DNA from: an uncultured Prevotellaceae bacterium
Lineage (GTDB): Bacteria > Bacteroidota > Bacteroidia > Bacteroidales > Bacteroidaceae
Length of the DNA stretch: 11,813 nucleotides
Assembly: GCA_945787625.1 (NCBI GenBank)
Contig: CALZJL010000019.1
Coordinates: forward strand, 1-11,813
Direction of reading: 5' to 3'
Positions 5,577 to 11,813 of the stretch are shown here, piece by piece. The position numbers were made by a program, and so were the translations under genes. The notes under the pieces are model-generated. The model saw only the letters and a program-made list of their open reading frames with translations, ran no database searches and was not told the origin of the DNA. Within the stretch, counting starts at the first letter, position 1. Every line of letters starts with the position of its first letter.

Positions 5577-7068
5577 TATCCGAGACTTGAAAAACGGGAC
5601 TTTAATAGGATTGCTGGTCGGAGCGGTCTTGATGACAGCTTGTAGCGACCTTGAGTCTTTTGGCGTGGATGCAGGTGCGAGGCTCACATTCGGTAGCGAT
5701 ACGGTGTGCTTTGATACCTTGATTACGACAATCAGTAGCAGTACGAACAGGGTGATAGTATTCAATACCAATGACAAGGGGGTGCGTATCACGAGGCTCG
5801 GACTGAAGCATGGTGCAGCAAGCCATTTCAGGGTGAATGTAGACGGAGAGCATGTGCCGGGAGGTGTGAGTGCCAATTTTGATGTCGCAGGTGGTGACAG
5901 CCTCTTCGTACTCGTCGAGGCAACGTTGCCCGACGAGGATACCGATGATATCCTTGTTTGGACAGACAGTATATATTTCCAGTTGGAGAACGGAGCGCAA
6001 CAGTACATCGCTCTGTTGGCATACGGGCAGAATGCCTACCATTGGTACGGACGCAAGCTGATTGACCATGACGAGGTGATAGAGTCACATCGCCCCATTG
6101 TGGTGCATGATACTCTTGAGGTTGCAAAGGGTGCTACCCTCACGCTCAAGGCTGGCACGTGTCTGATGTTTGACCACGATGCTTTGATGCAGGTCGACGG
6201 AGTACTGAATGTAGAGGGCGATTTTGGCAATCCTGTGATAATGCGAGGTAGTCGTACGGGAGGGCTATTTGACTACCTTCCTTACGACAATACTCCTCAG
6301 CAATGGGGTGGGGTGCGATTGGCTGGCAAGGACAATCATCATCACATCAACTGTCTTGATATGCATAGTGCGACATTCGGACTCGAAGCTGTCGATACCC
6401 GCCTGACAATAAGCAATAGCGTGTTTCACAATTCGGGCGGTAATGCCTTGTCTACAATACGTTCGAGTCTGCTGTGCTACAATACGCAGTTGAGTAACTC
6501 GTTTGGAGACTTGTACAGAATGCTCGGTGGAGAGACTGAGATGATATTTTGCACATTGGCGCAGTACTACAACTATGATTCCGAGAGAGGTATGGCTTTG
6601 GCTATAACGGACAACGAACTGTCTTATAACGACCGTTTGTATTGGCCTGTGGAAAAGGCTCATTTCTATAACTGTGTCGTAACCGGTTATGGCGATGATG
6701 TGGTGAGCGGCGATTTTATGATGCAGTCCAAATACCCCGATGACGAACAGTATAGGGTGGACTATCTCTTCCACAACTGCTATATGCGTACGGTCAATTC
6801 CGATGCAGACTCGTTGCGCTTCGTGCGTACCATCTATGAGACGGATGACCTTGAGGTACGTGGAGAGAGCCAGTTTACACGATTCCAGGGGTATGAGCGT
6901 CTTTATGATTTTACCCCTACGGACAGTTCGATGATGTATCGCAGGGCTGACGCTTCGGTGTTTGCTAAGTTTCCTGACTTGAAGCTTGATGTAGACGGCA
7001 GAGGTTCAATACGTCCTGCCATACAGGATTCGGTTGATATCGGTGCATTTCAGAACACGACAAAATGA
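5569..7068 (+). CDS. Lipoprotein with N-terminal beta-sandwich and right-handed beta-helix
   Basis: A 499-residue predicted lipoprotein. The signal peptide has hydrophobic residues 11-23 and the lipobox LMTAC, with Cys25 lipidated. The mature end CSDLES is serine/acidic, resembling export signals that send Bacteroides lipoproteins to the cell surface; that location is inferred. Residues about 38-155 are beta-rich (FDTLITTI..VIVFNTND..RITRLGL..FRVNVDG) and look like the Ig-like module common in Bacteroidota lipoproteins. From about 175 on, short strands with LTLKAGTCLMFD, LTISNSVFHNSGGNAL and HFYNCVVTG suggest a right-handed parallel beta-helix. The ending DGRGS..QDSVDIGAFQ (about 475-495) is the usual end-cap of such proteins. 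Many beta-helices bind or cleave polysaccharide, but I see no recognisable catalytic motif. It overlaps pepD by 8 bases and rlmH by 4, so translation is probably coupled. No function is assigned. Confidence 0.85.
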   Translation: MYNIRDLKNGTLIGLLVGAVLMTACSDLESFGVDAGARLTFGSDTVCFDTLITTISSSTNRVIVFNTNDKGVRITRLGLKHGAASHFRVNVDGEHVPGGVSANFDVAGGDSLFVLVEATLPDEDTDDILVWTDSIYFQLENGAQQYIALLAYGQNAYHWYGRKLIDHDEVIESHRPIVVHDTLEVAKGATLTLKAGTCLMFDHDALMQVDGVLNVEGDFGNPVIMRGSRTGGLFDYLPYDNTPQQWGGVRLAGKDNHHHINCLDMHSATFGLEAVDTRLTISNSVFHNSGGNALSTIRSSLLCYNTQLSNSFGDLYRMLGGETEMIFCTLAQYYNYDSERGMALAITDNELSYNDRLYWPVEKAHFYNCVVTGYGDDVVSGDFMMQSKYPDDEQYRVDYLFHNCYMRTVNSDADSLRFVRTIYETDDLEVRGESQFTRFQGYERLYDFTPTDSSMMYRRADASVFAKFPDLKLDVDGRGSIRPAIQDSVDIGAFQNTTK

Positions 7069-7538
7069 AAGTCACTCTACTTGTAGTGGGCAAGACCACA
7101 GATACTCACATAATCGCTTTGATTGATGACTACATGAAACGGTTGAAGCATTATCTGCCCGTGGACATCGAGGTCATCCCGGAATTGCGACAGACTAAGT
7201 CGATGAGTGAGGCTGAGCAGAAGGAGGCGGAAGGTTCGCTCATTCTGCAACGCATAATACCTGGCGACAGGGTGGTGCTACTCGATGAACATGGAGAGGA
7301 GCGGCGTAGCATAGAGTTTGCTGCGTGGCTACAGAAGAAGATGAACGGAGGGGTGAAGCGTCTGCTCTGCGTAGTGGGTGGACCTTATGGTTTTGCTCCC
7401 TGTGTGTATGAGAGAGCTGACGAAAAAATCTCGTTGTCACGTATGACACTCTCTCATCAGATGATTCGGCTCCTGTTTGTCGAGCAGGTGTATCGTGCCA
7501 TGACGATATTGCGTCGAGAGCCTTATCATCATGAGTAG
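7065..7538 (+). CDS. rlmH: 23S rRNA (pseudouridine1915-N3) methyltransferase RlmH
   Basis: A 157-residue SPOUT-class methyltransferase, the usual length. It methylates N3 of pseudouridine 1915 in helix 69 of 23S rRNA on the assembled 70S ribosome, using SAM. Family motifs run in order: MKVTLLVVGKT (1-11), VVLLDEHGEE (70-79), the SAM-binding knot loop VVGGPYGF (103-110), KISLSRMTLSHQM (121-133), and the C-terminal YRAMTILRREPYHHE (143-157), all intact. The ATG overlaps the preceding stop in an ATGA, so translation is probably coupled to the beta-helix lipoprotein. It converges with the Crp/Fnr gene, with 21 bases between the stops, and no clear terminator hairpin is visible there. Confidence 0.97.
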   Translation: MKVTLLVVGKTTDTHIIALIDDYMKRLKHYLPVDIEVIPELRQTKSMSEAEQKEAEGSLILQRIIPGDRVVLLDEHGEERRSIEFAAWLQKKMNGGVKRLLCVVGGPYGFAPCVYERADEKISLSRMTLSHQMIRLLFVEQVYRAMTILRREPYHHE

Positions 7539-7559
7539 AGTGTGATCTGGGTGTGGGGG

Positions 7560-8156
7560 TTATTTTTCACGACTGCTTTTTTCGACTACAGCTCGAACGC
7601 GTGAGAGTGTCTCGGGCGTCATCTGTAGGAATGATGCTACGTGTATCATGGGTGCACGGAGTATAATCTCGGGCTTCTCGCGCATGAGCCGCTCGTAGCG
7701 TTCCTGTGCGTTCTCGAAGCGTTGTGAGTCTGCATGGTGCTGTGAGCTAATCAAGGCGTGCTCCGTAATCTTGCGGTAGAGTATGCCAAGCTCTGCACAT
7801 GTGTCAATTGCGGCAAACAGAGCCTTGCGAGGCAAGGCAAAGAGGTGTGTTGTCTCAAGGGCCTCGATGGTAATCTGGCTGGGAACGTGTTTCAGAAGTG
7901 ACTCGATACACATGACGATTCCTCCCTCGAAAGAGAAGTGTTCGGTGACATCTTTGCCATTCTTGTGGTAGAACTGGCGTACCATGCCACGCTCGACATA
8001 GTACATACATGTACATTCCTCACCTGCGTTGAGGACGATGTCGCTCCGGTTGAATTTCATCGGTATCAGTAGAGTCGCAAGAATCTCTATGCTTGCGGGC
8101 TCGAGTCTGCAATAACGGCGCGCTATCTCTCTCGCTACGTCTTTCCTGATGTCCAT
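7560..8156 (-). CDS. Crp/Fnr-family transcriptional regulator
   Basis: A 198-residue regulator. The N-terminal half (about 25-115) is a cyclic-nucleotide-binding-type beta barrel (VLNAGEECTCMYYVERGMVRQFY). A dimerisation helix follows (about 116-150). The C-terminal part (166-190) holds a helix-turn-helix, LRAPMIHVASFLQMTPETLS, of the form common in Bacteroidota Crp/Fnr proteins. The canonical phosphate-binding cassette of cAMP-binding Crp is not evident, so a cAMP effector is doubtful. Cysteines (16, 48, 50, 83, 120) do not form the FNR iron-sulfur pattern, though Cys48 and Cys50 are close together. The ligand and regulon are unknown. It starts 29 bases after the lepA stop on the same strand, so it may be cotranscribed. 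A palindrome (8170-8182) just upstream of its start is a candidate autoregulatory site. Confidence 0.9.
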   Translation of the reverse strand: MDIRKDVAREIARRYCRLEPASIEILATLLIPMKFNRSDIVLNAGEECTCMYYVERGMVRQFYHKNGKDVTEHFSFEGGIVMCIESLLKHVPSQITIEALETTHLFALPRKALFAAIDTCAELGILYRKITEHALISSQHHADSQRFENAQERYERLMREKPEIILRAPMIHVASFLQMTPETLSRVRAVVEKSSREK

Positions 8157-8169
8157 ATCTGTATAGAGT

Positions 8170-8182
8170 TTTGTGTCACAAA
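8170..8182. repeat. Palindrome TTTGTG-T-CACAAA upstream of the Crp/Fnr gene
   Basis: Plus strand TTTGTGTCACAAA, two 6-bp arms around one base, in the 29-base gap between lepA and the regulator gene, 13 bases from its ATG. Crp/Fnr proteins bind such twofold sites and often autoregulate. It has the same half-site as the palindrome at 3071-3088, with a 1-bp rather than 2-bp centre. As a hairpin its loop is too short to be a terminator. Function is inferred only. Confidence 0.4.
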
Positions 8183-8185
8183 TTA

Positions 8186-9994
8186 TTAGTCAAGTTTGAG
8201 TACGGCAAGGAAAGCCTTCTGTGGAACCTGTACGTTGCCGATCTGCTTCATGCGCTTCTTGCCTTTCTTCTGCTTCTCAAGAAGTTTGCGTTTGCGTGAG
8301 ACATCACCTCCGTAGCACTTTGCAAGAACATCCTTGCGTACCTGCTTGACGGTCTCGCGAGCTATAATCTTGGCTCCGATTGCAGCCTGAATGGCGATAT
8401 CAAACTGCTGACGAGGGAGCAACTCCTTGAGCTTCTCGCACATACGGCGGCCAAAGGTCTCGGCGTTGTCAAAGTGAGTGAGGGTGGAGAGGGCGTCGAC
8501 AGGCTCACCATTGAGAAGGATGTCCATTTTGACAAGTTTGGAGGGTCGGAAGCCCATAGGGTGGTAGTCAAACGAGGCATAGCCTTTTGAGATAGACTTG
8601 AGCTTGTCGTAGAAATCTATGACTATCTCGCCGAGGGGCATGGCATACTGTATCTCCACGCGGTTGCCCGAGATGTAGTCTTGCTTGAGTAGCTCGCCAC
8701 GCTTGCCGAGACACAAGGTCATGATATTGCCTATGTAGTCAGTCTTGGTGATTACCGTGGCGTGTATGTAGGGCTCGTCTATGTGGTCAATGAGCGTCTG
8801 GTCGGGCATACCTGCGGGGTTGTGAACCTCTTTGACTTCGCCATGCTTATCGTATACCATGTATGACACGTTGGGCACGGTCGTGATGACGTCCATATTG
8901 AACTCCCTATCCAGGCGTTCCTGGATAATCTCCATGTGGAGCAGACCGAGGAAACCACATCTGAATCCGAAACCTAAGGCCACAGATGACTCGGGTGTGA
9001 ATGTGAGCGAGGCGTCGTTGAGCTGGAGCTTCTCAAGTGAGGCGCGGAGGTTCTCGAAGTCTTCGGTCTCGATGGGATAGACTCCGGCAAAGACCATGGG
9101 CTTGACCTCCTCAAAACCGTCGATGGCAACCGGGCAGGGGTTCTCCATCGTGGTAATGGTGTCACCTACTTTTACCTCTGTGGCGGTCTTGATGCCAGAC
9201 ACAATATATCCTACATCTCCGCAACGCAACTCCTTGCGCGGACTGAGGTCCATCTTGAGCACTCCGATTTCGTCAGCTTTGTATTCCTTGCCCGTATTGA
9301 TAAACTTTACCTGCTCTCCGCTACGGATACTGCCGTTGACTATCTTGAAGTAGGCTATTATGCCACGGAAGGGATTGAAAACACTATCGAAGATGAGTGC
9401 CTGTAGCGGAGCCTGTTCGTCTCCCTTTGGGGCTGGGATACGCTCTACTACCGCCCGCAAGATGTCTGGTACACCTTGACCGGTCTTGCCGCTGGCTCGG
9501 ATTATCTCTTCGCGTTTGCAGCCTATGAGTTCGATGATCTCATCCTCCACCTCGTCTGGCATGGCGTTAGGCATGTCGCATTTGTTGATGACGGGGATAA
9601 TCTCAAGGTCGTTGTCGATGGCCATATACAGGTTGGAGATGGTCTGTGCCTGTACTCCCTGGGTAGCATCGACGACAAGGAGAGCACCTTCGCACGCTGC
9701 TATCGAACGTGAGACTTCGTACGAGAAGTCGACATGTCCGGGGGTGTCGATGAGATTGAGTATATATTTGCCAGCGGAGAGTGGCGATGCAGCATCAACT
9801 GGCTCGTAGTTGTATTCCATCTGTATGGCATGACTCTTGATCGTGATGCCTCGTTCCTGTTCGAGATCCATATCGTCAAGCATCTGTCCGTGAGTAGCCT
9901 TGATGGTCTGGGTTGTCTCAAGCAGACGGTCTGCAAGAGTCGACTTGCCATGGTCGATATGAGCTATGATACAGAAGTTACGTATTTCTTTCAT
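8186..9994 (-). CDS. lepA: Elongation factor 4 (LepA), ribosomal back-translocase GTPase
   Basis: A 602-residue translational GTPase close to the usual 595-605. EF4/LepA acts on stalled or mistranslocated ribosomes and influences initiation; it is cytoplasmic or membrane-associated. I chose the ATG at 9994 ([19 protein letters not shown]) because an upstream start would put the N-terminus over the promoter. GTPase motifs: G1 AHIDHGKST (11-19), G2 RGITI (48-52), G3 DTPGH (83-87), G4 NKCD (137-140), G5 ASGKTG. The LepA-specific C-terminus is present ([36 protein letters not shown]). A small insertion between G2 and G3 (about 62-76) makes it slightly longer there than the E. coli protein. The promoter is at 10019-10050. 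The Crp/Fnr gene follows after 29 bases. Confidence 0.97.
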   Translation of the reverse strand: MKEIRNFCIIAHIDHGKSTLADRLLETTQTIKATHGQMLDDMDLEQERGITIKSHAIQMEYNYEPVDAASPLSAGKYILNLIDTPGHVDFSYEVSRSIAACEGALLVVDATQGVQAQTISNLYMAIDNDLEIIPVINKCDMPNAMPDEVEDEIIELIGCKREEIIRASGKTGQGVPDILRAVVERIPAPKGDEQAPLQALIFDSVFNPFRGIIAYFKIVNGSIRSGEQVKFINTGKEYKADEIGVLKMDLSPRKELRCGDVGYIVSGIKTATEVKVGDTITTMENPCPVAIDGFEEVKPMVFAGVYPIETEDFENLRASLEKLQLNDASLTFTPESSVALGFGFRCGFLGLLHMEIIQERLDREFNMDVITTVPNVSYMVYDKHGEVKEVHNPAGMPDQTLIDHIDEPYIHATVITKTDYIGNIMTLCLGKRGELLKQDYISGNRVEIQYAMPLGEIVIDFYDKLKSISKGYASFDYHPMGFRPSKLVKMDILLNGEPVDALSTLTHFDNAETFGRRMCEKLKELLPRQQFDIAIQAAIGAKIIARETVKQVRKDVLAKCYGGDVSRKRKLLEKQKKGKKRMKQIGNVQVPQKAFLAVLKLD

Positions 9995-10018
9995 CCTAAT
10001 GGGCGTATTTTTGCTTCG

Positions 10019-10050
10019 CAAAGATACTCTTTTTTTAGGAAAAAAACGAA
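10019..10050 (-). promoter_or_regulatory. Bacteroidota-type promoter for lepA
   Basis: Minus strand TATCTTTG (10026-10019), a perfect -7 element, with TTCG (10050-10047; one mismatch to TTTG) exactly 20 nt upstream. The -7 and its continuation TATCTTTGCGA are identical to the promoter at 3995-4002. It leaves a leader of about 20 nt before the lepA ATG and rules out a start at 10021. Confidence 0.75.
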
Positions 10051-10071
10051 GTTTTAATCCATTTTCTTGCT

Positions 10072-10111
10072 AAAAAAGGGTAGTGACTGATTAAACTTCT
10101 TGTCGCTACCC
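10072..10111 (-). terminator. Intrinsic terminator after the acyl-CoA synthetase gene
   Basis: On the minus strand GGGTAGCGAC (10111-10102) pairs with GTCACTACCC (10087-10078) through 6 plus 3 bp around one C-A mismatch. The loop is 14 nt and TTTTTT (10077-10072) follows. It lies about 37 nt after the stop codon and upstream of the lepA promoter. Confidence 0.85.
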
Positions 10112-10148
10112 GCTATACCTATTTATTTTATATCCTATGTATGTGGTA

Positions 10149-11804
10149 TTAACTATACAGGAAGCGTTTTATCGAGCGCTTTGGTGTCTTTTCAAACTCT
10201 TCGTCGCGCAGCTCAATGGCTGCTAATTGCTCGTATGCAGCCAGTTGCGTGTTGAGAGTCTTGCGGTTGTGCTCCATGAGAGCCTTGATTCCTTTCGCAT
10301 CGAGATTGCGCTTTTTGATTTCGTCCTGCTGAGGATAAACGAGACCTACGAGTTTGCCTTCGCGTTGTACTACGACGCATTCTTGCACGAGCTGCATATT
10401 GGTAAGTTTGTCCTCGATTTCTTCGGGATAAATGTTTTGTCCGTTGCTCGACAGAAGCATGTTCTTGATACGCCCCTTGATATAGAGGTTGCCATAGCGG
10501 TCAATTACGCCGAGGTCGCCTGTATGATACCAGCCGTCGACGAGGGTCTCTGCTGTAGCCTCGGGGTTCTTGTAGTAGCCGAGCATGACGTTGCGTCCGC
10601 GCACGAGTATCTCGCCCGGGGTGTCGTATGGGTTGCGGCTGTCTATCTTTATCTGCATATCGCGCACTACCTTGCCACATGAGCCTTTGGCAAATTTGTG
10701 CCAGTCTTCGCAGCAGATGAGAGGAGCACATTCGGTAGCTCCGTAGCCGATAGTGAAGTTGAATCCTATGTCGTGCAGCAGAGCCTCCACTTCTTGATTC
10801 ATGGCTGCACCACCTATGACGACCTCGTAGAAGTTACCGCCAAAGGCCTCTTGTATGCCTTGACGAATCTTGTCTTTAATCTTGCGTCCGACGAAAGGAG
10901 TCTTGAGCAACAATTTAATCTTGGGATCCTTGATTTTCTCCATGACAGCTCTGCGTACCACTTTCTCGATGATGAGAGGCACACATACGAGAGCCACAGG
11001 GCGAATCTCTTTAAGGGCCTTGAGCAATATGGTAGGAGTAGGGATGCTGGTGAGGAAATAGACGTGTACGCCGATTATGAATTCGTAAAGGAACTCAAAC
11101 GACATGCCGAATGTATGAGCCATAGGCAGCATGGAGAGAATCGCATCTCCTGCCTTGGCATGTTCGCCTATGATGTCGTTGGCGCATAGCATATTGCCAA
11201 GGACGGCACGATAGGGTATCATGACTCCCTTGGAGTTGCTCGTAGTGCCGCTCGTATAGTTGATGATGGCAAGTTCCTCTGGCTCATCCTCGTGATATTT
11301 GATGTCGTCGATACCGAAGTTGGCTGGATAGTGTTTGCCAAAATACAGGTTTAGACTGCTTGCCACTTCGGCAAACTTCTTGTCGTTGGAATTTAGCAGA
11401 GTAAAGTCGTTGATCTGTACAATACCCAGAAGTTTGGGCATCTCGCTGCTTTTGAGATTTTTCCATATCTTGTCGCCTACGAACAGGATACGTGCCTCCG
11501 AATGGTTGACTATCTGGTGTATCTGTTCGGGGTGAAATTCGTGTAGTATTGGTACCGCAACAGCTCCATAGGTGAGGGTGGCGAGAAAGACTACGCCCCA
11601 TCTGCTCATATTTCGGCTGCATAGAGCAATCTTGTCGCCCTTCTTAATACCTGTCTCCTCAAAAAGGATGTGGATTTTGGCAATTCCCTCGGCAACATCG
11701 CTGTACTGCATGGTGTGCTGACCATAGTCGCTCAGAGCTGGCGTCGACCAATGTCGGCGTATACTCTCCTCAATGTTGAGGTTAAATGATTTTTCTATTA
11801 TCAT
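10149..11804 (-). CDS. AMP-forming long-chain acyl-CoA synthetase
   Basis: A 551-residue ANL-superfamily adenylating enzyme that would activate a fatty acid to acyl-AMP and then acyl-CoA, for lipid synthesis or turnover. Motifs in order: phosphate loop YTSGTTSNSKG (183-193), MLPMAHTFG (225-233) before the acyl pocket, GYGATECAP (353-361) that contacts AMP, YHTGDLG (426-432) with Asp430 for ribose, and the hinge GRIKN (444-448). The C-terminus is KTPKRSIKRFLYS; aligned on the usual T-x-x-G-K-x-x-R, the invariant-lysine position appears to be Ser544, with lysines at 542 and 546. There is no signal peptide. The ATG at 11804 is immediately preceded by an A-run reaching the window edge, an A-rich Bacteroidota leader. 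Its promoter is outside the window. It has its own terminator, so it is separate from lepA. Fatty-acid chain length is inferred from family resemblance. Confidence 0.92.
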   Translation of the reverse strand: MIIEKSFNLNIEESIRRHWSTPALSDYGQHTMQYSDVAEGIAKIHILFEETGIKKGDKIALCSRNMSRWGVVFLATLTYGAVAVPILHEFHPEQIHQIVNHSEARILFVGDKIWKNLKSSEMPKLLGIVQINDFTLLNSNDKKFAEVASSLNLYFGKHYPANFGIDDIKYHEDEPEELAIINYTSGTTSNSKGVMIPYRAVLGNMLCANDIIGEHAKAGDAILSMLPMAHTFGMSFEFLYEFIIGVHVYFLTSIPTPTILLKALKEIRPVALVCVPLIIEKVVRRAVMEKIKDPKIKLLLKTPFVGRKIKDKIRQGIQEAFGGNFYEVVIGGAAMNQEVEALLHDIGFNFTIGYGATECAPLICCEDWHKFAKGSCGKVVRDMQIKIDSRNPYDTPGEILVRGRNVMLGYYKNPEATAETLVDGWYHTGDLGVIDRYGNLYIKGRIKNMLLSSNGQNIYPEEIEDKLTNMQLVQECVVVQREGKLVGLVYPQQDEIKKRNLDAKGIKALMEHNRKTLNTQLAAYEQLAAIELRDEEFEKTPKRSIKRFLYS

Positions 11805-11813
11805 TTTTTTTTT

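Noticed and set aside
5226..6008. 260-codon minus-strand open frame across the pepD/lipoprotein junction
   Set aside because: It is antisense to two well-supported genes, with no recognisable domain and no promoter or start context.
7539..7559. Shared bidirectional terminator between rlmH and the Crp/Fnr gene
   Set aside because: The 21-base gap has no stem-forming inverted repeat. The terminators, if any, must lie within the opposing genes.
9995..10021. Upstream lepA start giving MRSKNTPIR before MKEIRNF
   Set aside because: It lies at the -7 promoter element, upstream of the likely transcription start, and LepA proteins begin at MKEIRNF-like sequence.
10698..11189. 163-codon plus-strand open frame opposite the acyl-CoA synthetase
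   Set aside because: It is a shadow frame with no family resemblance; the opposite strand has all ANL motifs.

Overview
The window looks like a core chromosomal segment of a member of the Bacteroidales (Bacteroidota). The Prevotellaceae/Bacteroidaceae range is plausible, but the sequence alone does not fix the genus. The lineage call rests on three things. Three promoters have the Bacteroidota form TTTG-N20-TAnnTTTG. Most genes lack a Shine-Dalgarno sequence and have A-rich leaders. Several gene families are typical of the phylum: a lipidated OmpH-like protein, a DUF5009-type membrane acyltransferase, and a Crp/Fnr regulator with the Bacteroidota-style helix-turn-helix. I found no transposase, integrase, tRNA, rRNA, CRISPR array or phage gene, and no stretch over 300 bases without a gene.

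Layout. (1) Positions 1-2242, minus strand, transcribed leftward: a lipoprotein with one rhodanese domain, a DUF5009/HGSNAT-like multi-pass membrane acyltransferase, then an acyltransferase-3 (OafA-like) protein cut by the window edge. Gaps are about 26-31 bases, so these are probably one unit concerned with the cell envelope. (2) Positions 2255-3070, minus strand: rplU-rpmA (bL21, bL27) with its own promoter, a leader of about 85 nt, an unusual strong Shine-Dalgarno before rpmA and a strong intrinsic terminator. (3) Positions 3101-4026, minus strand: a small single-pass membrane protein followed by a lipidated OmpH/Skp-type protein, driven by a very good promoter. (4) Positions 4125-7538, plus strand: pepD, a beta-helix lipoprotein and rlmH, with reading frames overlapping by 8 and 4 bases, so they are probably translationally coupled. 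(5) Positions 7560-10050, minus strand: lepA followed by a Crp/Fnr-family regulator, convergent with rlmH. (6) Positions 10072-11804, minus strand: an AMP-forming long-chain acyl-CoA synthetase with its own terminator.

Much of the window concerns translation (bL21, bL27, RlmH, LepA) and the cell envelope (OmpH, two lipoproteins besides OmpH, two membrane acyltransferases, an acyl-CoA ligase). I do not see a new defence, mobile or biosynthetic system. The points worth a second look are regulatory. One is a gene starting 12 nt after a strong terminator. Another is a perfect palindrome next to the rplU promoter that shares half-sites with a palindrome upstream of the Crp/Fnr gene. Others are an 11-bp inverted repeat spanning a divergent intergenic region, a strong SD in a lineage that seldom uses one, and a heptamer repeat plus A-tract ahead of ompH. 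A poorly characterised lipoprotein is also locked between pepD and rlmH.
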